Of a stretch of DNA of 64,000 bases, positions 1-7,210 are shown in pieces. Under the pieces are notes generated by a model that was not told the DNA's origin, did no database searches, and saw only the letters and a list, made by a program, of their open reading frames with translations. Position numbers and translations under genes: made by a program. Position 1 is the first letter of the stretch. Every line of letters starts with the position of its first letter. The DNA is from Rhizophagus irregularis (Eukaryota > Glomeromycota > Glomeromycetes > Glomerales > Glomeraceae): the NCBI RefSeq assembly GCF_026210795.1, contig NC_089452.1, positions 2,418,001-2,482,000 on the forward strand. The letters run 5' to 3'.

Positions 1-46
1 CTTTCTTTGCTCTATGTGCTTATATGTATAATTATTAGATCCTTGT

Positions 47-140
47 CATCGGGCTGGTAGTGTGCCTCGCTACGCTCATCCCACCTCGGCCTCGTGGCCT
101 CGCAGTACCTACATCCCCCCTTCGTGGGGTAGAGAATTCC
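47..140. repeat. GC-rich hairpin-forming segment
   Basis: A GC-rich patch in AT-rich DNA with two small self-complementary motifs: GGCC-TCGT-GGCC (88-99) and a C6/G4 pair (115-120 with 126-129). It has no convincing coding potential; overlapping short reading frames in two frames are not supported by any recognisable protein. From memory, such 'CTCGGCCTCG' blocks are dispersed in glomeromycete genomes, but I could not check this. Confidence 0.4.
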
Positions 141-154
141 CCATATATACTAAC

Positions 155-177
155 GCCATGGCCACAGTGGCCATGGC
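155..177. repeat. Perfect 11-bp-arm palindrome
   Basis: GCCATGGCCAC (155-165), a single A, then GTGGCCATGGC (167-177): a perfect inverted repeat with a one-base centre. It contains the same TGGCCA/CCAC words as the neighbouring tandem repeats. A protein-binding site or terminus-related signal is possible but not shown. Confidence 0.6.
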
Positions 178-235
178 TGGTCACAGTACTTTCCAACTTC
201 TTTTTTTTATCCATTTTTTCTTATATATTAAAACT

Positions 236-262
236 ACTATGACCACTATGACCACTATGACC
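236..262 (+). repeat. 9-bp tandem repeat ACTATGACC x3
   Basis: Three exact copies of ACTATGACC stand head to tail. The same word is the core of the larger repeat field at 360-645, so both probably belong to one repeat family flanking the gene block to the right. Confidence 0.75.
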
Positions 263-359
263 AGACTACTAAAAAGTGGATAAAAACACGAATAAAGCTG
301 AAATCAGACAGAATATCCGGTCATAGTACTGGCCATAGTTCGAAAAATATATGATAATA

Positions 360-645
360 CTATGACCACTGAACTATGACCGCCGAACTATGACCACCGA
401 ACTATGTCCACCTTAGTAAACTCCTCAGGCTCCAAAACCTGATTCATGCTATGATTACCCTTTATCTACTTACCTGGGACACTGAACTATGCCACCGAAC
501 TATGACCACTGAACTATGGCCACTTGCCCTAAACTATGACCACTTATCCCGAACTATGACCACCGAACTATGACCACTTGTCCCGAACTATGACCACCGA
601 ACTATGACCACTGAACTATGACCACCGAACTATGACCACTTGCCC
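360..645 (+). repeat. Imperfect tandem repeats of GAACTATGACCAC
   Basis: About a dozen copies of GAACTATGACCAC, with spacers such as CGAACTATG and TTGCCC, cover 360-410 and 481-645. A short unrelated stretch (411-480) interrupts the field. It ends about 75 bp before the helicase gene and is not seen after the last gene of the block. It could be a terminal or subterminal repeat or an origin-type iteron field of the virus-like element; it could equally be a simple minisatellite. There is no reading frame through it. Confidence 0.7.
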
Positions 646-670
646 CCGTCAGAAAAAATACATTCGGCAA

Positions 671-678
671 TTGAAGAT
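671..678 (+). promoter_or_regulatory. Shared upstream motif TTGAAGAT
   Basis: TTGAAGAT lies 49 nt before the helicase ATG. Closely similar octamers precede the polymerase gene, the 153-residue protein gene and the F-box gene, which suggests a common promoter or 5'-leader element. Confidence 0.45.
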
Positions 679-719
679 TAGGTAACTATAAATTAGTACT
701 CGATTTGATAGAACAAAAA

Positions 720-1871
720 ATGGCCGCTCAAGTTCTAGCGATCTTTAACCCCAACAACCGTTTCTTCTACGATGACCTTCTTAAAAAATGTGTAGGTACA
801 CATACGAAAGAAAGCGTCAATTCAGCAATCTTGGCTTCTGTGGCTTTCATCACCACAAAATCCGGCATGTGGATTAGAAAAAAGAAGGCTTACAATGGAA
901 GCATATACTTCAAGTTCACCGCAGATCTCAAGGGGATTTCTACTAAGCACAAGGTAATTATTCGGTCAGATACCGGAGAAGACAGTGATGCGACCACATC
1001 CACCAAATTAAAGGATCTTCTTCTCCAAGCCTCAATCGCAAAGATCTGTTATACAGATGTAAACTTCATGCCTTATCCCCCAAATGCGCCAAAGTATAAT
1101 CCTGAATTCTTCAATCTCTTCCTAGGTTTCAGGGCCCAACCCGCTGAGCGCATCAAACCAAACCTAGTTAATCCAATCATCCGACACGTTCATGAGGTAT
1201 GGTGTGCAGAAGACAAGCAATTAACCATATACATCCTCAACTGGCTCGCATTTCTAATTCAAAATCCAGACAAAAAACCCGGTACAGCAATTATCATGCG
1301 CAGTCCCCCCAGATGTGGTAAGAATATCTTAACCGATTTTATCGGAAAACGTATTCTCGGCTGTGAAAATTTCCTCTCTACTACCCGTCTTGAAGATGTA
1401 ATGGGAAGGTTCAATGCGGCTGTTCGTGCCAAAAAACTTATCATCCTCAATGAATGCGATATGTCAGGCAAAGAATGGCACGGGGCAAACAACCGACTCA
1501 AGAGTTTAATCACCGAGCCTTACATTTCTATTGAGGAAAAGGGGATAGATGTGAAGGTTATTGATGACTTTGCTGGCTACATGATCTTCAGTAATCATGC
1601 TATGCCAATCCGCATAGAAATGGGAGATGAAAGATTTGTAGCTCTCAACGTCTCAGCCAAATATAAGGGCAATAGAGAATACTTTGGTTCTCTCGTAAAA
1701 GTATTAGAAAATCCGGATACAGCCAGTTCCTTCATGTCCTACCTACTTAGCCAAGACTTAACTAGCTTCAATCCCCGATCTATTCCTGATACTCAAATGA
1801 AACGGGAGTTAATCGAAGCAAGTATCCCGAATCCCCAGCGTTTTATACAATATTACTTTGAAATGATGTAG
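720..1871 (+). CDS. SF3-type / D5-like replicative helicase
   Basis: A 383-residue protein starting at the ATG at 720; an upstream in-frame TTG at 705 is unlikely to be used. The C-terminal half shows the superfamily-3 helicase order: Walker A PPRCGKN with Lys201, Walker B LIILNE ending at Glu245, and motif C/sensor 1 FSN with Asn292. It resembles the DUF5906-type helicase halves of viral primase-helicases. The first ~180 residues show no primase motif that I recognise. Such enzymes unwind DNA at the origin as hexameric ATPases. It heads the block that also encodes a family-B polymerase, so the two probably replicate the same element. The reading frame is intact. Family level is fairly safe; the exact subfamily is inference. 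Confidence 0.8.
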   Translation: MAAQVLAIFNPNNRFFYDDLLKKCVGTHTKESVNSAILASVAFITTKSGMWIRKKKAYNGSIYFKFTADLKGISTKHKVIIRSDTGEDSDATTSTKLKDLLLQASIAKICYTDVNFMPYPPNAPKYNPEFFNLFLGFRAQPAERIKPNLVNPIIRHVHEVWCAEDKQLTIYILNWLAFLIQNPDKKPGTAIIMRSPPRCGKNILTDFIGKRILGCENFLSTTRLEDVMGRFNAAVRAKKLIILNECDMSGKEWHGANNRLKSLITEPYISIEEKGIDVKVIDDFAGYMIFSNHAMPIRIEMGDERFVALNVSAKYKGNREYFGSLVKVLENPDTASSFMSYLLSQDLTSFNPRSIPDTQMKRELIEASIPNPQRFIQYYFEMM

Positions 1872-1982
1872 CTCGACAATTGCGACACACTTGAAATCCC
1901 GTGTACAAATTTCTATAGCACTTACCAGAATTGGTGCAGTGAGAAGGGCGAAAACAAAACACTTAGTGATAATAAGTTTGGC

Positions 1983-3083
1983 ATGGAGATTAAACAATTT
2001 ATTCCTAAAACCCGCCCAAGATGTTCAGATGCCCGAATAAACTATTACATGCTAAATAAAGCAAAAATTGCGGAGAATTTTAGTAAAGTAATCCAAGATG
2101 TACAAGACGTACAGGAAGCACCAGTAGAGGAAGTAGAGTTAGTTGCTGAGAAACCCGCTGAGGAAAAACCCGCACCTATAATTCGCAAGACTCCTCCACC
2201 GCTTCCACCTAAGCCTGACCACTTAAAAGAACGTCTACAAGAGTTAAGGGAAGAAAAACTGTCTGCCCCCGAGCTAGATGACTATGACGTCTTAGACGAC
2301 TTGTTATCAGACTCGGATTCTACAACCGCAAACCCAGTTCCTGAAAAACTGTCTGCCCCCGAGCCAGATAACTATGACATCTTAGACGACTTATTATCAG
2401 ACTCAAATTCTACAACCATGGACCCAACTCCTGAACAACAACCCGAGTCTCCCGCAGAATATTCTGCATCTGTCACTAAGCCTGACCCAGAACCGGCTCC
2501 CGAAGAGCAATTTATCCCAGAACCCGACACAGAACCAGAAGTCGACCGGGATCCTGAACCAAAAGAAGGCACTCGAGCGCACTGGGCTTGGCATGAAAGA
2601 CACCGATGGGATCGCAAACCGTGGGTTAAAAATTCAAAGGACCAGGTCTTCAATGATCTCTACAATACAGGTAAGGAATTATGGGCCAAGTACCAAGACG
2701 CGTCAGATGAATACGACTGGGAAATACTCACGTTTGAAATAGAGGAATGTCCCACAACGCGTATTGAGGACGAGTACCAGTATTACCTTATGGAAGTAGT
2801 AGACCGCTTCAAGGACTGGATCGAATATAATGGATACTTACCTAAAACACCTAGCCGTAAAGAACTCGCGGATTTAATAAGAGTATACAAGGATAATCGT
2901 GATGCCGAGATTATTCCCACCCCTTCTGGTTATGAAACTATGAGGGCAGATAAGGGAAAAGCGCGAGAGATCCCCGAGGAACGTCCAAAAACTGATATGG
3001 AACGTGAATGGGAGGCCGCCAATGGAATCATCGATGACTGGAACGAAGAGGATACTGAGGGCGCTATCAACGACATATTGTAA
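1983..3083 (+). CDS. Acidic, proline-rich protein with duplicated 30-residue unit
   Basis: A 366-residue protein that I do not recognise. The N-terminal ~40 residues are basic. Residues ~45-85 are Glu/Pro-rich with a TPPPLPPKP stretch that looks like an SH3- or WW-ligand. Two tandem 90-nt units (2253-2342 and from 2343) encode EKLSAPE..D.YD.LDDLLSDS, a short acidic motif. Residues ~155-205 are Pro/Glu/Asp-rich and probably disordered. The remainder (~205-366) is Trp-rich and helical, with DWEILTFEIEE and YQYYLMEVVDRFKDWIEY segments. It sits between helicase and polymerase on the same strand, so a replication- or virion-associated role is possible. A terminal protein for primed replication is one speculation; nothing in the sequence proves it. 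Confidence 0.7.
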   Translation: MEIKQFIPKTRPRCSDARINYYMLNKAKIAENFSKVIQDVQDVQEAPVEEVELVAEKPAEEKPAPIIRKTPPPLPPKPDHLKERLQELREEKLSAPELDDYDVLDDLLSDSDSTTANPVPEKLSAPEPDNYDILDDLLSDSNSTTMDPTPEQQPESPAEYSASVTKPDPEPAPEEQFIPEPDTEPEVDRDPEPKEGTRAHWAWHERHRWDRKPWVKNSKDQVFNDLYNTGKELWAKYQDASDEYDWEILTFEIEECPTTRIEDEYQYYLMEVVDRFKDWIEYNGYLPKTPSRKELADLIRVYKDNRDAEIIPTPSGYETMRADKGKAREIPEERPKTDMEREWEAANGIIDDWNEEDTEGAINDIL

Positions 3084-3141
3084 GCGCTATTTGAGATTAT
3101 TTCTTTTTTTTTTCGTATATATAGAAAGTTATTATTTATAT

Positions 3142-3149
3142 TTGAAGAC
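3142..3149 (+). promoter_or_regulatory. Shared upstream motif TTGAAGAC
   Basis: A one-mismatch version of the TTGAAGAT motif, 25 nt before the polymerase ATG, just after a T-rich stretch (3103-3113) that follows the previous gene. Confidence 0.4.
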
Positions 3150-3166
3150 AAATCATATACATAAAA

Positions 3167-5020
3167 ATGCAATACTCAAGAATCGCCCACACTTTACCAA
3201 CACGATCTGACATCAAGGAACTTCAATATTCTGGTGCCCGCTTTTCCAGAGGAGCTATCACCAGACTCGGTCAGACTCTCCAGGCGCGATTTCCAGATAG
3301 AAAGTTCCAGATCCTACTTCCCTATGAAAACTGGAAACCCGGTGGATGGACATCAGAAAACCAACCAGCCAGCCTCTTTTCACTATTAGACCATTATGAT
3401 GAAGCACAACTACCGGATGACGCAGACCCCGATTATTTTGAACAATTCATAATTTATGCGAGAGATAGTCCACCGGCCGCAGGAGGTTGCAACGGAGAGC
3501 TAAATGATTGCCTGTATGAATGCCTGAAATATATCTATGGCACATTCTCTAAAATGCCAAAGTCAATCGAAAAGCCTGAATATATCAAAAAGGCATTAGG
3601 TCTCAATCGCGATGCTCCTATCCCAGTTTCATACATGGACAAGGTTGAACAACTCGCAGGAAGTCTCGCAATTAATATTGTGGGAGACATTACCCGAATC
3701 TCTAAGAGTAAGTCCGATAGACGTGCGACTCTCATCCTGTCTGAGGGTCATTACTCCCTCGCGTTAAATCCCGGAAGACTCCAACCCAGTAAATTAGATA
3801 GGAAGCGTAATCTGCCCATTGTGTATCATGAAGATGGAGTAAACAATGTAGTCACAATATACAACGGCAAAACAGTTAAGTCTTGCACAATTGCGCAGTT
3901 TCAAAAAACTAAGAATTCCAAGAGTTCCTTTATCTCTGTTGAGAAAAACCGTAAAACGGGAATATATGAAACTCTTGAAGAAGCATATCAGAGAATCCAC
4001 GAGGAGCGGGATGTCTTCTTACAGACTACAAAGAAGTTCGGTTTAGGAATCGACTTATCATACCATAACTGGTCTTACAAAAGAACGACTCTCTGGTTAT
4101 TCGAACGATTAAGTGTAGGGATTCCAGCCAATGATCCTCTTGACCCAATAGAAGCAGAGTGGTTAAGTGATGTAATGATGGGAGGATTAATCTGGGCAGA
4201 TAACGAGTGGAAGGGCTATGGAAGACAGTACGACGCAACAAGTTTATACCCGAGTATCCAACAATCGAACGTGAACTTTCCAATCAGACGGGGTAAATTC
4301 CAGATACTTAATAACTTTGTTAACCACAGGGGTTATGCCTTGTATGGATTATTCCGTGCCAAGGTAAGTGGGAATAATATTCTCTTCCGACAGAATAAAA
4401 GGGGAATCTATACATTCATCGACTTACAACAAGCAAAAAAACTTGGTCTCAATATACAGTTAATACAGGATGGGAAGCCAAATGCATTGATATATGATAG
4501 AGAAGCGAGAATTCCTGGAACTGTAATATTCGGTGAGTATGTACACTTCCTCTTCAAAATTAAAAACCAGGGTGGTGTAGCTGGCCGCATGGCAAAGCGA
4601 GTCCTCAACACATTATGGGGAGCATTATGCCAGAGGAAGCGTAATTACAAGACACTCACCACAGATCAAACAGACCCATTTACATTTCCAGAGGGCCATA
4701 CACTCGACTCTATCATACCAGTAGGATCCGACCAGTGGCGATTCCAGTTTACAAACCCGGGTAATCCCTTCAAAGGTGAGTATCCCAGGATCGCCCCATT
4801 CTTATTAGCACGTGGACGCAAAATCACATCTGAGGCAATTCAACCATACAAGGATAAAGTACGACGTATCCATACAGACGGATTTATTTTAGAAGAACAG
4901 CCAGATAGCCCCGCGCTTTTCACTTGTTCAGAGAATGCAGATACGACTCTAAAGACTTTCAAGTTTGAAATCGCGGGATACTGCCATGTGAAAAATGCGA
5001 ACAAGGTTATCTGGATATGA
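3167..5020 (+). CDS. Compact family-B DNA polymerase with Cys-protease-like N-terminal domain
   Basis: 617 residues. The C-terminal half carries family-B (protein-primed/viral type) polymerase motifs: motif A YDATSLYPS (Asp356), motif B KRVLNTLWGALCQ (from Lys477) and motif C IHTDGF (Thr570-Asp571). No 3'-5' exonuclease motifs (DxE, Nx2-3(F/Y)D, YxxxD) are evident. In their place residues ~100-205 contain NDCLYECL (Cys115) and, 80 residues later, SEGHYSLAL (His195). That is the Cys-then-His arrangement of OTU/papain-fold cysteine proteases. At 617 residues it is much shorter than typical protein-primed polymerases of polinton-like elements (around 1000). The polymerase call is strong; the protease-like domain is a motif-based inference and could be a terminal-protein or structural domain instead. 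Confidence 0.8.
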   Translation: MQYSRIAHTLPTRSDIKELQYSGARFSRGAITRLGQTLQARFPDRKFQILLPYENWKPGGWTSENQPASLFSLLDHYDEAQLPDDADPDYFEQFIIYARDSPPAAGGCNGELNDCLYECLKYIYGTFSKMPKSIEKPEYIKKALGLNRDAPIPVSYMDKVEQLAGSLAINIVGDITRISKSKSDRRATLILSEGHYSLALNPGRLQPSKLDRKRNLPIVYHEDGVNNVVTIYNGKTVKSCTIAQFQKTKNSKSSFISVEKNRKTGIYETLEEAYQRIHEERDVFLQTTKKFGLGIDLSYHNWSYKRTTLWLFERLSVGIPANDPLDPIEAEWLSDVMMGGLIWADNEWKGYGRQYDATSLYPSIQQSNVNFPIRRGKFQILNNFVNHRGYALYGLFRAKVSGNNILFRQNKRGIYTFIDLQQAKKLGLNIQLIQDGKPNALIYDREARIPGTVIFGEYVHFLFKIKNQGGVAGRMAKRVLNTLWGALCQRKRNYKTLTTDQTDPFTFPEGHTLDSIIPVGSDQWRFQFTNPGNPFKGEYPRIAPFLLARGRKITSEAIQPYKDKVRRIHTDGFILEEQPDSPALFTCSENADTTLKTFKFEIAGYCHVKNANKVIWI

Positions 5021-5031
5021 TTGCTAGGGAC

Positions 5032-5060
5032 CGGTATGTGTATTTTTTACTGACATACCG
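5032..5060 (+). terminator. Hairpin enclosing a T-tract after the polymerase gene
   Basis: CGGTATGT (5032-5039) and ACATACCG (5053-5060) form a perfect 8-bp stem around a 13-nt loop containing TATTTTTTA, starting 12 nt after the stop codon. A weaker version (GTTCAT 5614-5619 with ATGAAC 5639-5644 around TTTATTTTT) follows the next gene. T-rich tracts also follow the other genes of the block. This may be a virus-like 3'-end signal. Confidence 0.4.
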
Positions 5061-5083
5061 TGATGGCATAATTGAATAAACCT

Positions 5084-5605
5084 ATGGGATATGTAATCTT
5101 ACGAGATACCCAAATGCAAAACACTGACGGATTAGGTAGACAAGACGATGAAAGTTTCTACACGTGGGCTAGGCGCATTCAGAATGCTGTGCAATATTAT
5201 GATACTTGTAGTAGAATAGGTTATAAGCGGCCACCTTATCCAAGGTCTCGTCAAGCTGTATATGCTTATATTGTGCACATTAGGAGAATAGTATCACGAC
5301 TACCAAAAAGGTGGTACTGTACCTACTGTAAATATTTTATTGATCGCGGATGGGGAGCCGACGCTTCTATGGATCAAGCGGTACGACTACATTTATATAG
5401 TTGCCCAAAGCATTTTAATTTCGACTATTATACTCATCATGCTGAAATGATCCAGAATGCCTTTAGGAGATATATAGAAAGAAGGAACAATAAAGCGGCT
5501 AGGATTATCCAGAAAGTCGCTATCCCCTGGTTGTATAGACCAGGCTCTCCATTGATGCAAAAGGCCGAGCAACGCTTCTACCGCCTTGCAGTATCCCAAG
5601 TGTAA
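5084..5605 (+). CDS. Small basic protein with IQ-like helices and a Cys/His cluster
   Basis: 173 residues from the ATG at 5084; the reading frame also has an upstream TTG at 5072 without support. The middle contains CTYC followed about 25 residues later by HLYSC, a CxxC...HxxxC pattern compatible with one zinc site. The C-terminal part has two IQ-like basic amphipathic helices (IQNAFRRYIERR and ARIIQKVAIPWLYRP), as in calmodulin- or nucleic-acid-binding segments. The protein is rich in Arg, Tyr and His. It follows the polymerase by 63 bp. I do not recognise a family; a DNA-binding accessory role would fit the context but is inference. Confidence 0.65.
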   Translation: MGYVILRDTQMQNTDGLGRQDDESFYTWARRIQNAVQYYDTCSRIGYKRPPYPRSRQAVYAYIVHIRRIVSRLPKRWYCTYCKYFIDRGWGADASMDQAVRLHLYSCPKHFNFDYYTHHAEMIQNAFRRYIERRNNKAARIIQKVAIPWLYRPGSPLMQKAEQRFYRLAVSQV

Positions 5606-5650
5606 ACCCCGAGGTTCATATTTATTTTTCTCGTTTTAATGAACAGGTAA

Positions 5651-5658
5651 CTGAAGAT
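5651..5658 (+). promoter_or_regulatory. Shared upstream motif CTGAAGAT
   Basis: A one-mismatch copy of the TTGAAGAT motif, 36 nt before the ATG at 5687, followed by TCATATTTATTA. Confidence 0.4.
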
Positions 5659-5686
5659 TCATATTTATTACAAAGTACAAAGAATC

Positions 5687-6148
5687 ATGTCAACATATAC
5701 CGAATTCGCAAGCATTGTTAACAGCACTAGTGAGGAGGTTATTTACGAGGCATCGCGCATTCAGCCTAATATTGTCTCTGACGAAACTGTCCCCAAGATT
5801 ATCCGCGTATTAAAAGATACTATAGTAGTCGCATTAGTATCTGGGTTTAGCAAAACCAGTTACCTCGTCCAGGACCACGTGAAGTATATCAAGCGAATCC
5901 AGATGGCAAATTCTCCTGTATCATATGTGAAGTTCGTGGCCAGAAAACTCTTCCCAGATAATGCAGCATATATTGCTAAGATAGCAAAAATCCGCGAATC
6001 ATACAAAAATAAACAAGCTCTCCTAAATAAGCTTGAGGCCCTCTTCGAATTGTATTATAATGCGACTAAGGACTCATCAACCGGTCCCCCAAAGCGAGCT
6101 ATTACTAAAAACGAGGCTGAGAAAACTTTAACAGAACTTCTTGCATAA
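5687..6148 (+). CDS. Hypothetical helical protein of the replicon block
   Basis: 153 residues from an ATG that lies 36 nt after the shared motif. The composition suggests an all-helical, soluble protein. There is a moderately hydrophobic stretch at residues ~45-57 (TIVVALVSGF) and a Lys-rich helix at ~100-125. I do not recognise the family. Its intact reading frame, its spacing (81 bp after the previous gene) and its motif support it as a real gene of the block. Confidence 0.6.
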   Translation: MSTYTEFASIVNSTSEEVIYEASRIQPNIVSDETVPKIIRVLKDTIVVALVSGFSKTSYLVQDHVKYIKRIQMANSPVSYVKFVARKLFPDNAAYIAKIAKIRESYKNKQALLNKLEALFELYYNATKDSSTGPPKRAITKNEAEKTLTELLA

Positions 6149-6223
6149 GCGGCTCCTGTGGTCCTACGATCCTGTACGAATTTAGTCTATATTTTTTATC
6201 CATGTGTAATACGCATACAGTAA

Positions 6224-6231
6224 TTGAAGAT
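6224..6231 (+). promoter_or_regulatory. Shared upstream motif TTGAAGAT
   Basis: An exact copy of the octamer found before the helicase gene, 34 nt before the F-box gene ATG. Confidence 0.45.
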
Positions 6232-6257
6232 AGCTATAGTATAAGTAACATAATATC

Positions 6258-6650
6258 ATGTTGGACCGATTACCAGTAGAAATAGTCAAACGCATTGTCA
6301 CAAAGATCCCGGATACTGACCTTATTGCAGTGAGTAAGGTAGATAGAGTGTGGTGGCAGGAAGTTCGTCAAGAGGCATATAAGAGGTGGAAAAATTATGC
6401 CACTACGATCGGGTATGTCCGAGCTCTTGGAAAGCCATTCGAAAAAGGGAATGTTGACTGGATAACATTTGAAGATGTAAACGACTTCTATAAAAGATGG
6501 ATAGACCACCTCACCGAGGATCAGCTTTATATTATGGAGAAAATGCTTAGGAATGGGATGGTCGTGGACCCCCAAGAGAGGGAAACCATAGAGCATGCAT
6601 TAAGTGAACATAGATGGGGAGGCGATCCTTGGGGACTGGGAGTGGTATGA
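6258..6650 (+). CDS. F-box-like protein
   Basis: 130 residues. The N-terminus matches the F-box pattern: LDRLPVEIVKRIVTKIPDTD followed by LIAVSKVDRVWW, with the Leu-Pro start, the helix ending in Ile/Leu and the Trp-rich end. F-boxes bind Skp1 and recruit substrates to SCF ubiquitin ligases. The remaining ~85 residues are charged and show no repeat such as LRR or WD40. An F-box gene at the end of a viral-type block would suit host-pathway manipulation, but it could also be a captured host fragment. It is the last gene of the block; a T-rich tract follows at 6709-6718. Confidence 0.6.
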   Translation: MLDRLPVEIVKRIVTKIPDTDLIAVSKVDRVWWQEVRQEAYKRWKNYATTIGYVRALGKPFEKGNVDWITFEDVNDFYKRWIDHLTEDQLYIMEKMLRNGMVVDPQERETIEHALSEHRWGGDPWGLGVV

Positions 6651-7002
6651 ATGGACTCAACAGAAGTAAGCATTTTGTACTTGACTTTCGTAGGAATTAC
6701 CCTGCAGAGTCATATTTTTTAGATCCGGCCGGCATTACCGCGTAATCCCGAATTACCGAAAAAGGAAATTTATGTTACACAAGATTACAAACGCATTTTT
6801 ACCAAAATCGATTTTTTGTGGAACGGGTATCGCCCAAAAAGGAAATGATCTACGTACCCGCATGAAGTCACATGACATCGAAATTATTAGATCGAGACAT
6901 CGTGTCCCGATCTCAAAGTTTAGCACTTTTTTTATACACTGTACTGTAAAAAATTCCACGGTTTTTCCATGAATGCTTTTTAGGCCAATAATCCAATAAC
7001 TT
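6651..7002. other. Non-coding spacer with an 11-bp hairpin
   Basis: No gene is visible between the F-box gene and the LINE. AGATCGAGACA (6889-6899) and TGTCCCGATCT (6903-6913) form an 11-bp stem with one mismatch and a 3-nt loop. GCCGGC and CGCGTAAT words near 6727-6745 are mildly GC-rich. I cannot tell where the replicon block ends and the LINE flank begins. Confidence 0.4.
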
Positions 7003-7005
7003 ATT

Positions 7006-7094
7006 CATCAGGTATCCTCGTGTTTCGCGACAAGGACTGATGACCATGTAACCTCGTCATCAGGCATCCTCGTATTTTTTGACAAGGACTGATG
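7006..7094 (+). repeat. Two tandem hairpin units in the LINE leader
   Basis: A 52-bp unit occurs twice. In each, CATCAG (7006-7011, 7058-7063) pairs with CTGATG (7037-7042, 7089-7094). Inside that stem ATCCTCGT roughly pairs with ACAAGGA. A third partial GACAAGGACTGAT follows. The repeated structured unit may be a LINE RNA leader or promoter element. Confidence 0.55.
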
Positions 7095-7210
7095 ACAAGG
7101 ACTGATAGATCTCTTACCGCTGATCTATTGACCAAAAAATTTTCGGAAAGAAAATTTATATATCTTCGTACTAACAACTCTTATATTTTACCCAACTCAT
7201 ACCTTCTAAC

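Larger units (their letters stand above)
661..6720 (+). other. Virus- or plasmid-like replication gene block
   Basis: Six intron-free genes lie on one strand with gaps of only 63-111 bp, in sequence visibly richer in GC than the transposon DNA to the right. Two of them encode DNA-replication enzymes (SF3 helicase, family-B polymerase). Several share an upstream TTGAAGAT-like motif and T-rich 3' ends. Such economy is typical of small eukaryotic dsDNA viruses, virus-like transposons or linear plasmids. No capsid protein, packaging ATPase, integrase or terminal inverted repeat is visible, so the element is partial, continues to the left of the window, or is capsidless. Confidence 0.6.

Noticed and set aside
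236-645. CRISPR-like array of regularly repeated 13-mers
   Set aside because: Units are contiguous or have trivial spacers, the context is eukaryotic, and there are no cas genes.
7081-7160. Hammerhead ribozyme suggested by CTGATGA and a later GAAA
   Set aside because: The boxes cannot be placed in the required three-stem order; CTGATGA is instead part of a repeated simple hairpin.
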